From NCBI GenBank assembly GCA_965224765.1, contig CBDDAC010000026.1, forward strand, positions 132,908 through 196,907: 64,000 nucleotides of DNA. Reading direction: 5' to 3'. The notes beneath the pieces were generated by a model that was not told where the DNA came from, ran no database searches, and was given only the letters and a program-made list of their open reading frames with translations. Source of the stretch: CAZDBA01 sp965224765 (GTDB lineage: Bacteria; Planctomycetota; Planctomycetia; Pirellulales; Pirellulaceae). Positions 45,902 through 54,439 of this stretch are shown here, one piece after another; the first letter of the stretch is position 1, and each line of letters opens with the position of its first letter. The position numbers and the translations under genes were made by a program.

Positions 45902-47098
45902 ATGCGTACCGCTAAAAAACTATTCTTTCTTTGTTTGATTGGCCTCGGCTGCGTCAGCCAGCTACTCCCACAAACGGCAAAAGCCCAAGACAACACGGCG
46001 ATCAACACACCACTCCCAGCCCGCTTCTTCAGCGAGAACACATTACTGCTGGCAAGGGTCGACGTCGAAAAAGCCAACATCGAGCGCGTATTCGAAACCA
46101 TCGCGGAAATCGTTCCCAACGATTTAGTAGGCAGATTTCAGGCTCAGCAACAACAATCGTTTTCTGGCGGCCCGACTCCTTCATCTGCAATGGCTGGACT
46201 AGCAACAATGAGGCAGTTGGCTGACAACCCAAGCATCATTGCTCAGCTACAACGTCAACGACCCAACGAACCGTTGAGCATGATCGATACGGCAGCGAAG
46301 CAACTGCTGGCCGCAGATATCCAATCGCTTTATCTGGTTCTTATGCAAGAAGAACCAAGCCCCGCTGCACCTGCGATGTATTTCCTAAGTCCTCGCGAAT
46401 CATCCACGGGAGGCGCGAACACGAAGGCAAGGAAGGCAGCATTTTCCAAAGCCGCCAATCTTCTAAGGGCAGACGTCGTTACCGATGGCAAATGGCTTGT
46501 CGCCAGCACCAGCGAACTACCACGAGCAGGCGATGATTTTGGGTTGGACGAAGAAGCTTTCCTGGAAGCATTGCGATCCAATCCGCTACACGATTTCATG
46601 ATCGCATTCGTTCCCACCGAAGAAATGCGAACCGCCGCTCGAGAGGGCTGGGATCAAATGCTTGAAAACTCTCCACCTGAAGAAAAGCAAATCGTTCCAC
46701 TAGCCAAGAGCCTGATCCAAGTACTCGATGGAGATTGGTTTTATCTTTCTCTGCAGCTTGGCGAAACACCGGCGATTCGAGTGAGTGCACACTTTGCCAA
46801 TTCGCAAAAACCCAAAACATTGAGCCGCAGTCTGAACCAGTTGATCGCGGCAATGCCAAACGCCGTAAAAGTCAAACCTTCTGACAACCCTACGGTTCAA
46901 AAGGTCCGACAAGAGAACACAAAAGTTCAAATGCAACTACTACAGTTTCTAAGCTTCCAACCAGAAGGACCGTTCCTGACCTGTGACTTCGATGAAGAAT
47001 CGCTTGTCGCGTTCGTCAACAAACTGCTCGAGCTTCAAGACGAACCCGTCGACAACTCTCCATCAGCAATCGACCCGACCGGCAACTACGGAAAGTAG
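45902..47098 (+). CDS. Hypothetical secreted protein
   Basis: A 398-aa protein. A signal peptide (1-28, KAQDN) is followed by an alpha/beta body with phrases such as SENTLLLARVDVEKANIERVFETIAEIVP, FMIAFVPTEEMR and DWFYLSLQLGETPAIRVSAHFAN. The pattern suggests repeated DUF-like halves, but I recognise no family. AGGTGA lies five bases before ATG 45902; the frame opens at GTG 45893. Downstream, a second secreted gene follows after 33 bases, so the two are probably an operon. Both are unknown. Confidence 0.68.
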   Translation: MRTAKKLFFLCLIGLGCVSQLLPQTAKAQDNTAINTPLPARFFSENTLLLARVDVEKANIERVFETIAEIVPNDLVGRFQAQQQQSFSGGPTPSSAMAGLATMRQLADNPSIIAQLQRQRPNEPLSMIDTAAKQLLAADIQSLYLVLMQEEPSPAAPAMYFLSPRESSTGGANTKARKAAFSKAANLLRADVVTDGKWLVASTSELPRAGDDFGLDEEAFLEALRSNPLHDFMIAFVPTEEMRTAAREGWDQMLENSPPEEKQIVPLAKSLIQVLDGDWFYLSLQLGETPAIRVSAHFANSQKPKTLSRSLNQLIAAMPNAVKVKPSDNPTVQKVRQENTKVQMQLLQFLSFQPEGPFLTCDFDEESLVAFVNKLLELQDEPVDNSPSAIDPTGNYGK

Positions 47099-47131
47099 TA
47101 ATTCAACTTAACTCAACTCAGGACAACAACG

Positions 47132-49108
47132 ATGAAACTCAATCTAAACAAACCGATCATCCTTTCCGCAGTCATTTTCAGTCTATTGGCCGGAACCGTC
47201 GAAGGACAAAGCGACAATCGCAGTGTCGAACAACGTGCCGCCCAAACACTAATTAACACGATCAAAGGAAAAAAGGTAAAAGCGCCTACCCCAGCAAGAA
47301 TCAAAGAGTTCCGTGAGGACGCAACCAGCGACGCGGGCGAAGCCTGGGCAGTCACCGATCAGGTCAAAAGCACTGTCGACAACAAAACGATCTCAGTCAC
47401 GCTGAAAATTAACCAACTACCAGAAAATTATCAAACCGCGCCCGCCGACGCAAAAAAGTGGAATGATATCCTTCAAACTCAACGACATGGAGGAACCAAC
47501 GCGGAGATCGGTTTTCGCGTCTCGCAACGTGGTGACGTTCGCCGACATCGAATTTACTACCGCAAGCAAGAAGGAAACATTGGCCTGCTGATGCACGTCA
47601 CACGTACAGGCGACGAGTCACTTGAACAAGCGATCGAGAAAACAGTCAAACAGTTCACAAAGTATTACGAATTTGCAAAAGCAGAAGGTCTGGTTGGATT
47701 CGGAAGCAAGATCGACCTGGTTTATTTGCCGGACGGTGGACAAGTTGAAATCAACGACGAAGTCCAAGTGATACAGGCTCCTGACAGCCAAAGTGAAATG
47801 GACCTTGAATTCGACGTCGCCGCATTCTCTCCCACCATTCAGCCAGGCCAAGACTATCAGGTTGAATTGAAAATCGAGTCGAACAATGCAGGAGCAACTT
47901 TCCTGGGACCGGATGAACGTGGCCTCAGAGATTCCGATCGAAACGGTTGGCAAGAGCTTACTGTCCGAGCCGACTCCAAAGGTCGATTCATCATTCGTCT
48001 TGACCAATTCGCACCGCAAAAGGATGACCCTTATGGGTTGGAGCAACTGATTGTGGCGGCGATCCGGGTGCGCACCAACGAACCCGACGCAACCGAACCC
48101 GAGTTCCACTCGCTTCGATTTGGAATTCAGCGTCGAGCTTGGCACGTGATCGCTCAACGATTTGAGTTGGTACCCGCCAATTACTTCCGTACAGATCAAA
48201 AAACAAGAAACAGCCAAGGGGGAGTCTACGACCTTGACGGGCGGCTAGGTTTCAATCGTTTGATTGGAGACAGCGGCAAACTAATGGAAAACTATCAACA
48301 GATGCTAAAAACCTACGGAACGCCTCGGGGCGAAATCAGTGATTCGGCGCCAGTCGGCATGGGTTGGGAACGAGATCATGCATCGAGAAAATCCTATGAA
48401 TTCCACATCGCAACGGACGCAAAAGGCAATGAAGAGAAACGGATCACAGCGATTCCAGTCGCGCATCGTACTCGTTGCATTGTCGATCTTAAAATCGTCA
48501 GAGCCCCAAAGCGGACAACCCTGCCTGGCAATCAAACTGAGCAAGTCGACGAGTTTGGAGACCCAATCGACAGTGAAGAAAGCACCGAATTTGACGTACT
48601 CGACCAGGAAATGGAAGTTCGTAAACTCATTTCACTCGATGACTACACGTTGACGCGAACTTTGATCTCAGACGCACCCGGCGAAGATGAAGAGACCTTC
48701 TACCGCAATCTTCCCAAGCGTTTGAGGCAAGCCCCCAATCCAGACGAACGTCAGGTCGTAAGAAGCTTTGACGCCGACAACAGTAGGGAATCCGCGAACA
48801 TCGAAACGCATTTCCCGTTAACCAATCGATATCGAAACCCAAACAGCCTTCCAGAATTTCGAGAACCTTCTATGGGAACGACTGGTTTGTTGATTGAAAC
48901 ACCTCATCGATTTGCGGCAGTGTACGAAATGCGTTTCCAAGCAAATCTACTGCTCGATGGTGAAGCACCCGGTCTTAACGAAGGCGAAGCCAACGACGCG
49001 AAAAAACACGATATCGATATCGCGTTTCGCTACACGGTTTGTCCAGGTAGTTTCAAGTTGATGCTGCTCCAATGGGAATCCGAACGAGGCCGATTGGTCG
49101 ACGAATAA
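47132..49108 (+). CDS. Hypothetical secreted protein, second gene of pair
   Basis: A 658-aa protein. A signal peptide (1-26, VEGQS) is followed by a long body with no transmembrane segments. The body has alternating beta-rich segments (TISVTLKINQLPENY, DYQVELKIESNNAGATF, GRFIIRLDQFAPQ) and charged helices. No enzyme motifs or known domains were recognised. It follows the 398-aa secreted protein by 33 bases and ends at a clear terminator (49125-49160), so the two genes form one transcription unit. Confidence 0.68.
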   Translation: MKLNLNKPIILSAVIFSLLAGTVEGQSDNRSVEQRAAQTLINTIKGKKVKAPTPARIKEFREDATSDAGEAWAVTDQVKSTVDNKTISVTLKINQLPENYQTAPADAKKWNDILQTQRHGGTNAEIGFRVSQRGDVRRHRIYYRKQEGNIGLLMHVTRTGDESLEQAIEKTVKQFTKYYEFAKAEGLVGFGSKIDLVYLPDGGQVEINDEVQVIQAPDSQSEMDLEFDVAAFSPTIQPGQDYQVELKIESNNAGATFLGPDERGLRDSDRNGWQELTVRADSKGRFIIRLDQFAPQKDDPYGLEQLIVAAIRVRTNEPDATEPEFHSLRFGIQRRAWHVIAQRFELVPANYFRTDQKTRNSQGGVYDLDGRLGFNRLIGDSGKLMENYQQMLKTYGTPRGEISDSAPVGMGWERDHASRKSYEFHIATDAKGNEEKRITAIPVAHRTRCIVDLKIVRAPKRTTLPGNQTEQVDEFGDPIDSEESTEFDVLDQEMEVRKLISLDDYTLTRTLISDAPGEDEETFYRNLPKRLRQAPNPDERQVVRSFDADNSRESANIETHFPLTNRYRNPNSLPEFREPSMGTTGLLIETPHRFAAVYEMRFQANLLLDGEAPGLNEGEANDAKKHDIDIAFRYTVCPGSFKLMLLQWESERGRLVDE

Positions 49109-49124
49109 ACTCTCCGAATTTCCC

Positions 49125-49160
49125 AACAATGCCCGGCAATTGCCGGGCATTGTTTTTTTT
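49125..49160 (+). terminator. Strong rho-independent terminator
   Basis: Fifteen-base perfect stem AACAATGCCCGGCAA / TTGCCGGGCATTGTT with essentially no loop, followed by a run of T, 16 bases after the stop of the 658-aa secreted protein. The clearest terminator in the window. Confidence 0.88.
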
Positions 49161-49168
49161 GGCGACGA

Positions 49169-49332
49169 TTAAATCTTCTGGACCATTACCCCTTGCTTCT
49201 CCAGCCGCTTGGCAGACACGGCACCGCGGTCCCCAACTGCTGGGCAAATAACAAGACGCGATACTCTTCAAGCATCCAGCAATAATCGGAATCAGCAGCT
49301 TGTGAAATAAACAAAACGCCGTCAATCTTAAC
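49169..49332 (-). pseudogene. Remnant of HrpA-type RNA helicase C-terminus
   Basis: On the minus strand one frame reads NVKIDGVLFIS...YCWMLEEYRVLLFAQQLGTAVP. The next frame continues AVSAKRLEKQGVMVQKI and stops at 49169. WMLEEYRVxLFAQxLGTxxPVSxKRLxKQ is the typical end of ATP-dependent helicase HrpA. Only about 50 codons remain, with one frameshift near 49220, and no helicase domains follow in the window. A decayed fragment. The call depends on a short motif. Confidence 0.5.
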
Positions 49333-49641
49333 GTTCAGTTTCAAAATTGGTTCGTGTTTGATATCGAAAAAATCTTGTCAGAAAACTATCCCCATTAGCT
49401 GCCACCATTTGGTTGGCTAAAAACAAATCTAGGCGATGAGAAGTGTCCAGTTCATCAGACGGAACTGCGATAGACCAGAACGGGGCTATCGCATGGATAC
49501 CAATGAGCTGAATTTCACTACCGAGTGTATATACAGCACTCGAGTGGGTTCTATATACTTGTTTTAATCATTCTTCTACTTGGTATATATTGCTTCCCAA
49601 TAACCGCTGGCACTGACAAACTACTTTGAGGATTCGTGAGC
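49333..49641 (+). promoter_or_regulatory. Upstream region of the globin gene
   Basis: 309 bases. CGAGTG-N9-CACTCG (49522-49542) forms a short inverted repeat that overlaps the first of three similar TATA-rich motifs (TGTATATAC, TCTATATAC, GGTATATAT) about 24-27 bases apart. This may be the promoter and operator of the globin gene. No gene was seen in it. Confidence 0.35.
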
Positions 49642-50049
49642 ATGGAAGAACGCACGCACAAAGATTACTTCTTGGCGAGTTTGGCAAGATGCTCCGCTGA
49701 TGAGCAATTCATTCCACGTTTCTACGACCGTTTTCTCTCGTCTAGTGAAGGAATTAAAGAAAAGTTTGAGTCGGCAGACTTTGAACGTCAAAATATAATG
49801 CTGTTGAGGTCTTTGCAATTGGCTGCGGGTGCTACATCCGGTGACCCCGCCTCACTCAAGGAAATACAAGAAAGGGGTGAAACTCATGATCGAAGCCACC
49901 TTAACATTGAGCCCTCCTTTTATGAACTATGGCTTGAGTCAGTGATCCAAACCGCACGAGAGTTTGACACTGAGTGGACGCCGCCAATCGAGGAAGCTTG
50001 GCGTGAAATCCTTGGGTTTGTTATCAACCGCATGGTCAAAGCGTATTAG
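49642..50049 (+). CDS. Bacterial single-domain globin
   Basis: A 135-aa protein of globin length. RFYDRFL (about 26-32) fits helix B. The helix F region THDRSHLNIEPSFYELWLESV (about 81-101) has the proximal heme ligand His82, followed by the helix G/H region WTPPIEEAWREILGFVINRM. The alignment follows the Vitreoscilla-type pattern (KH-x5-V-x3-HY). The E7 position is probably Gln50. It would bind heme and O2, NO or CO in the cytoplasm. It stands alone, between decayed sequences. The start ATG 49642 is used; GTG 49636 is also in frame and GAGGA is upstream. Confidence 0.75.
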   Translation: MEERTHKDYFLASLARCSADEQFIPRFYDRFLSSSEGIKEKFESADFERQNIMLLRSLQLAAGATSGDPASLKEIQERGETHDRSHLNIEPSFYELWLESVIQTAREFDTEWTPPIEEAWREILGFVINRMVKAY

Positions 50050-50549
50050 CAAATTGCTTCCCGCTATGCGGTTTCCGCCTCCCGGCCGTTCGAGATTGAA
50101 GTCAATCCGTTTTGATGGCATAAGCTCACTCCTTCTTGCATCAGTAAATGCGGCCGTTGCGAACATCGGACAAATGGTTTCAGCAACTTCTCGTCGACCT
50201 TGCATTTGCCGCGGAGCGGCTATTTCCCTTAGCCCCAGACTTTCAGTCTGGGGTAACGTTGGACCCTACAACATGAGTCGCGGCGCGACGTCATCCGTTG
50301 GTTTGTGCGTATTGATAGATTGTCGTATCGATATTCTGAGCAGGTAGTCGGACATGGCTTCCCCGCTCCTGAGGCTTCGCATCCGACTCGCTGATGGAGG
50401 GCGGCTTCTGCTATCGAGGTGACGCATTTGGGACTTGCAGAAGAATCGAGGCACCAATGCAAAAGTCGTGTAGGTTTCGGCGGGAGCCTCAACCTCCCAA
50501 ACACTCTCTATTGCTTGTTTAGGGTTTGCGGCTTCATTGACGTAATTCA
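50050..50549. other. Non-coding stretch with two repeat families
   Basis: 500 bases without a convincing gene. A hairpin-repeat copy lies at 50206-50300 and part of the 157-bp repeat family at about 50310-50360 (shared ATATTCTGAGCAGGTAG). A minus-oriented copy of the GGGAGGTTGAGGCTCC repeat lies at 50473-50498. Confidence 0.55.
50206..50300 (+). repeat. Hairpin-bearing dispersed repeat, copy B
   Basis: Hairpin CCCCAGACT-TTC-AGTCTGGGG at 50233-50253, identical to the one in copy A, then GTCGC-ggc-GCGAC at about 50277-50289 in the same spacing class. Confidence 0.85.
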
Positions 50550-51345
50550 TTAGTTTCCTCTGCTCGAAGAAAAAAACATTCCCATAATTGATCCGTCTCC
50601 GTCTTTGCGGCTGGAATCGGGCGAGCCGTGAAACTCGTAGTTCATCGTATCTTTTAGTTCGACACCCACAGGAACGCCGGCAATGGTTAAGTTTTCTCTG
50701 GAGCCAAGTTGGATTGAACCAAAACACCTACGGTGTATGACTCACCATCAATGCGAACAACTCGGGATGCGGTACCGATTCCCCCTTTGAACCCAAGGCA
50801 CATCATCCCGGTACCGCCACCGACATTGCCTTCTTCAACTTTGCCGCCCGACGCGTTCTCGATGGCTTCGGTCACATGAATTTCTTTGACATGGAATCCA
50901 TAAATGTCGTTCAGGAATCCGTCGTATGTTTCGGCAACAACGGGGTACGTATACCACCATTCTTCTTTACCGTACCATCCCGTGTCGACAAACCATTTGA
51001 GTACGGCGTCCCGAACGACACCCACACTATTTGTGTTAGTGATCATGATAGGAGTCTCCAGGAACCCAGATTCGGTTACCCAAGTCGTCCCTGTCATTTC
51101 GCCGTTCCCGTTGAGGCTGTACCGATTGGCGAACACTGGGCTGAATTTCTTGCCGCGCGGGAAAATTGCGTAACGCCAGTTCGTACCGGACCTTTGCCGA
51201 TGACGTTCTTGCCTTTGCCAGAAATGATCGTGCTGTGCCCGACCTCGACGCCGGATACATCGGTTATCGCGTTGAGCGGGCCCGGCGTTCCACCGAAGGG
51301 TATTCCCAAATCCCTTGCACGCGGTTTCTGTTCGAAACCCGATGA
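50550..51345 (-). pseudogene. S58 (DmpA/P1-type) aminopeptidase, frameshifted and truncated
   Basis: Recognisable parts of an autoprocessed P1-type peptidase in three frames. The first has RARDLGIPFGGTPGPLNAITDVSGVEVGHSTI (N-terminal hallmark). After a frame change near 51168-51171 it continues VFANRYSLNGNGEMTGTTWV and EEGNVGGGTGM. After another near 50703-50708 it continues ENLTIAGVPVGVELKD, DGDGSIMG, and then stops at 50550. The sequence ends right after the DGS that should hold the nucleophilic serine, so the small C-terminal subunit is missing. Its first codons run on from a broken alpha/beta hydrolase without a stop. Non-functional as it stands. Confidence 0.82.
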
Positions 51346-52348
51346 CGTTGACAATGCGACCGGTGTCGTGTGATTTTCGATCCAGTCACCGATTCTCTTT
51401 AGTGCGAGCGGATTGAAAGTTTCCTGTATCGAGAAATATTCGCTCATCGATCCAGTCTTACATTCTTGGAAAAGGTGATTGAGGCCTTCTAGCTCGGCCA
51501 TTTCAAAATCCCTGTTGCCACCCTCAGTCAATGCTTTTTTGATCTCTGGCATATTTAAATTGGGCAGGACTTGTAGATCTTTGGATCCAATGATCGCCAG
51601 GACAGGACACTGGACCTGCTTCAGTGCAGGTCGCGGGTCGTAAGACATAAAGAAGCGCATCCATTTGCTTTCGAGTGTTTTTGCCCCATTGCTAATCGCC
51701 AGACGAATGTTTTTTGCGGTCTCTTCTCGGCTGGATTCCGGAATTTTCAATAGCACCTTTTCAATAGCACCTTTTCAATAGCACCTTTTCAATAGCACCT
51801 TTTCAATAGCACCTTTTCAATAGCACCTTTTCAATCGCACCTTTTCAATCGCCGACTCAAGCTCTTCGGAAATGTCATCGCCGGGCCCGGTATTCAAGCT
51901 CGCCTGAATAACTGCGCGGTTCACAGCCAGCGCAAGTTCGATTTCAGACTCGTCCGTTCCTTCGGCACGTTAGACACCGAGTCCGTGGCCCGAAGAGTAA
52001 GCGTTAACGGCAAGTCCATCCCCCCTGAGTAAACTTGCCCTTGGCGACGGTTCCTTTTTCCTCAAGCTGCCCTAGAAACTTTGCATCGATCTGGGGAATC
52101 GCGAAACTCAATGATTTTTTATCCAATTCGATTTCGGCCAAATCCATTTTGGAGTTTTCCTGGTCGGGGCTCCGAATTTCGCCAGTAAAATCGTTTTCTT
52201 TTTGATCGATGTTCAACTCAAGCCTTAGCTCGGTACCCAAGGCGTCTAGCGTGCCTTTCCAGGTTGTCGTTTTGGAATCCTGACCGACCGCAATCGGAAA
52301 TGGAATTGTGATGGCCATGAAAACGCATAGCAGGAGTGTTCGAATCAT
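51346..52348 (-). pseudogene. Secreted alpha/beta hydrolase, broken by deletion and tandem repeats
   Basis: The 5' part (52348 to 52004) encodes a signal peptide (1-22) and a beta-sandwich N-terminal domain TWKGTLDALGTELRLELNID...GKFTQGG, typical of planctomycete secreted hydrolases. After that the catalytic core with the GxSxG elbow is absent. The sequence resumes, in another frame, with EIELALAVNRAVIQASLNTGP and EELESAIEKV, is interrupted by the 14-bp tandem repeat, and continues with the C-terminal part (ESKWMRFFMSYDPRPAL, CPVLAIIGSKD, LEGLNHLFQE, with the catalytic-Asp and His regions). It then runs into the S58 remnant. At least one frameshift, one internal deletion and one repeat expansion. 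Confidence 0.8.
51744..51851 (-). repeat. 14-bp tandem repeat inside the broken hydrolase
   Basis: Seven full units of TTTTCAATAGCACC (the seventh with one change) plus a partial eighth. On the coding strand the unit is GGTGCTATTGAAAA. The unit length is not a multiple of three, and one of its three frames contains TGA, so repeat expansion stops translation. Confidence 0.92.
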
Positions 52349-53305
52349 TGTTTTCCTTACAATACCAGGAAGATCGAAAGCAGTTCAAATCTGCGGGTCG
52401 TTCGAACTTCTTTTTTTCGCAACAACCGGTTTGCGCCTATTCGATAATAAGCCCTCAATCTTTGCCAGCTGTTCAATTTGGTTGTCATTTGCAACTCGTT
52501 AGTATGCAATCGAACCATAACAAGACCATTCGAAACTTGAGTCAACCATTCGTCAAATCCGGCAACACTCTCGCCAACTCGTTCGTGAACTGGATGTCGT
52601 AAGGGTACCCCCGGCAACGATGGGCCAATCCAAAATCGGTTCGCCGATCCGCACGTTTCTGATGTGACGTCGCCAATATTGATGCGGACACGCTCGCCGA
52701 CCAGCTTTACTTAGTAGGAAGGATCGTGAAAAGAGCCGAACCGGCCAGCCACCGATAGGCATGAGTTTCATTTCACTCGGCAAAAAGACAAGAGTCTCAG
52801 CAGGCAACTTAAAGATGCGTTTACTAAATTGTTCTACAGAATTATGTGGGCAATAGGTGGAAGTTTATTGGCTCTCCGACGGAATGAGTGGATGAAAAGT
52901 GGTTGTTTCGCATCCTCACTCAGGTTCCTCAGGTTTGTCGGCACTTGTCACAGAGTGACAATTTCTTTTAGCCTCAGACTTTTAGTCTGAGGTAACATCC
53001 CACCCAAAAGCCAGAGTCGCGGGAGCGACGGCATCCGTGATTCCACGTCCAATTTCAAAGTTCGCCCACGGAATGAGTGGGTGAATACGGTTAGGTTTGC
53101 ATCCTCGCTCTTGCTCTTCAGAATGGCCCGCCCATGTCTCGGTCCCCATGTTTCAGCCTCAATCTGCGCGCAGGCCGAAACGATGGTGACGCGGAATGGG
53201 CTACGGGAATCATGCGAAATCCACACCTAAAGCAGGGAAATCAGAGTGAAATCTGGCAAGTTGTGAAACTCCACCCACCAATTTCGTGAACGAGGCGTTT
53301 TATTA
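52349..53305. other. Decayed, repeat-rich stretch without a confident gene
   Basis: 957 bases. At about 52480-52840 the minus strand has protein-like pieces in different frames (LPAETLVFLPSEMKLMPIGG, VRINIGDVTSET, GVPLRHPVHERVGESVAGF), which look like a decayed gene of unknown family. A hairpin repeat lies at 52871-53040. No intact gene was seen. Confidence 0.45.
52871..53040 (+). repeat. Hairpin-bearing dispersed repeat, copy C
   Basis: Hairpin CCTCAGACT-TTT-AGTCTGAGG at 52972-52992. Relative to copies A and B the third pair of the stem changed from C-G to T-A on both sides, which preserves pairing. The smaller hairpin GTCGC-ggga-GCGAC follows at the same place. Confidence 0.85.
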
Positions 53306-53629
53306 GTGGCTAAGCGCAAAACGAATCAAGTTCAATCGAAGATCGTCGGAGCTGGCGGAGTCATAGAAAAGCTCCGAGAGAAAGCTGGTATTTCAGCATC
53401 AGATCTGGCAGATGAAATTGGCGTATCAAAGAGCGTAATGAGTAGATACGTTTCCAACGAAAGGGCGCTAACCCCTGATTTGATTGAAGCGTTTTCAGAT
53501 GTGTTTGGAATGAGAAAAGAAGAGTTGTTCCTTGCTTGTCTCGAAACGGCCCATCCAGACTTGTTCAAAATGAAACTTGGCAAAATCCTTAAGGAAGTTG
53601 GTGAAACGATTAAAGCGATAGATTCGTAA
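53306..53629 (+). CDS. XRE-family helix-turn-helix regulator
   Basis: A 107-aa protein. An HTH_3/XRE domain spans about 17-70: EKLREKAGISASDLADEIGVSKSVMSRYVSNERALTPDLIEAFSDVFG, where VSKSVMSRYVSNERAL is the recognition helix region. The C-terminal 35 residues form a helix that may dimerise. GTG 53306 is used, with GAGG upstream. It is followed after 19 bases by a 134-aa gene. It could control that gene or a lost partner. A DNA-binding regulator of unknown target. Confidence 0.78.
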   Translation: MAKRKTNQVQSKIVGAGGVIEKLREKAGISASDLADEIGVSKSVMSRYVSNERALTPDLIEAFSDVFGMRKEELFLACLETAHPDLFKMKLGKILKEVGETIKAIDS

Positions 53630-53648
53630 CGCCTAGCCTCGGTGTGAC

Positions 53649-54053
53649 TTGCTCAATACTGAACGCCAGCCGTGTGACACTGTGAGTGCAAGGGTCACAC
53701 AAGCAGAATATAACGAGAATTGGGTAGATGAATCGATTGAATTCGGCGCAGTGCGTGAACACCTCCGACTTGATTCATTTGCTGAATCATCGGTAACGCT
53801 CAATTGGCGTGACTCAGAATTGGTCGCTCCGTTGCCTGCGACGTGTCCCCCGTTGCCCGAAGGACATGAGCACGCGTGGACCGAGTCTCCTGTCGAGATA
53901 GAATCCGACAAGTGTCAATTCCTGATCATTCACCACCGTGACTTTGACTCTGTAGTCGAGCCAGCGTACGAACTGGAAATGGAAATTATTGAGATTGCCG
54001 ACGGCAAATTAACACAATACACCAAGTCTAACGGTGAATGGCAGACCAAGTGA
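53649..54053 (+). CDS. Hypothetical acidic protein downstream of the XRE regulator
   Basis: A 134-aa acidic frame starting at TTG with no alternative upstream ATG. The body has alternating strands (LIIHHRDFDSVVEPAYELEMEIIEIADGKL) and a glutamate-rich N-terminal half (SIEFGAVREHLRLDSFAES). No family is recognised. It starts 19 bases after the XRE gene, so the two may be an operon. Its 5' region contains an inverted repeat shared with sequence after it (see findings). It may also be a frame that arose by chance, so confidence is limited. Confidence 0.4.
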   Translation: MLNTERQPCDTVSARVTQAEYNENWVDESIEFGAVREHLRLDSFAESSVTLNWRDSELVAPLPATCPPLPEGHEHAWTESPVEIESDKCQFLIIHHRDFDSVVEPAYELEMEIIEIADGKLTQYTKSNGEWQTK

Positions 54054-54156
54054 TCGTGGGATAACAATACCAAGCGATTCTGGGAAATTCACATCTTCAC
54101 CCAAGTGTGAATGTTCCAATATCAGCCCTGTGATACTGTGAGTGCAGGTGTCACAT
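53669..54156. repeat. Direct repeats flanking a 134-aa frame
   Basis: Left copy at about 53669-53703 and right copy at about 54124-54156 share CAGCC-x-TGTGA-x-ACTGTGAGTGCA and a following GTCACA. Each copy also has inverted ends (GTGTGAC and GTCACAC in the left copy). They bracket about 450 bases, including most of the 134-aa frame. Confidence 0.65.
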
Positions 54157-54439
54157 CATCAGTATAGAGCGGTCCCTAGTCGGGCTTGTTTAGTTTAGCG
54201 TCTTTGCGATCGATCATTTCGGTGCATGCTTACACAAGCGTAAGACATGGCACCCTTCAACTTAGCTTAATTGGGTCGGGAGTCTTTTCACAAAACATGC
54301 GCCAGCGGAAATCGATAAGAAAATTAGCATATGCGACCTCGCAAAGGCGGTTCATTTTTCCCGCAATACAAAACGGAGCGCGCACCGGCACCGGTTTGAC
54401 CCGCCGAATGCACGACGAGAACCGTTGTTTGTCGAATCA
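54054..54439. other. Non-coding stretch before the hemopexin gene
   Basis: 386 bases. Contains the right copy of the repeat described at 53669-54156. The open frame that crosses 54186-54731 is antisense to the hemopexin gene and not supported. Nothing else recognised. Confidence 0.4.

Noticed and set aside
49525..49600. Phage or tRNA-type gene in the TATA-rich region
   Set aside because: Short A/T repeats only; no clover-leaf or coding signal.
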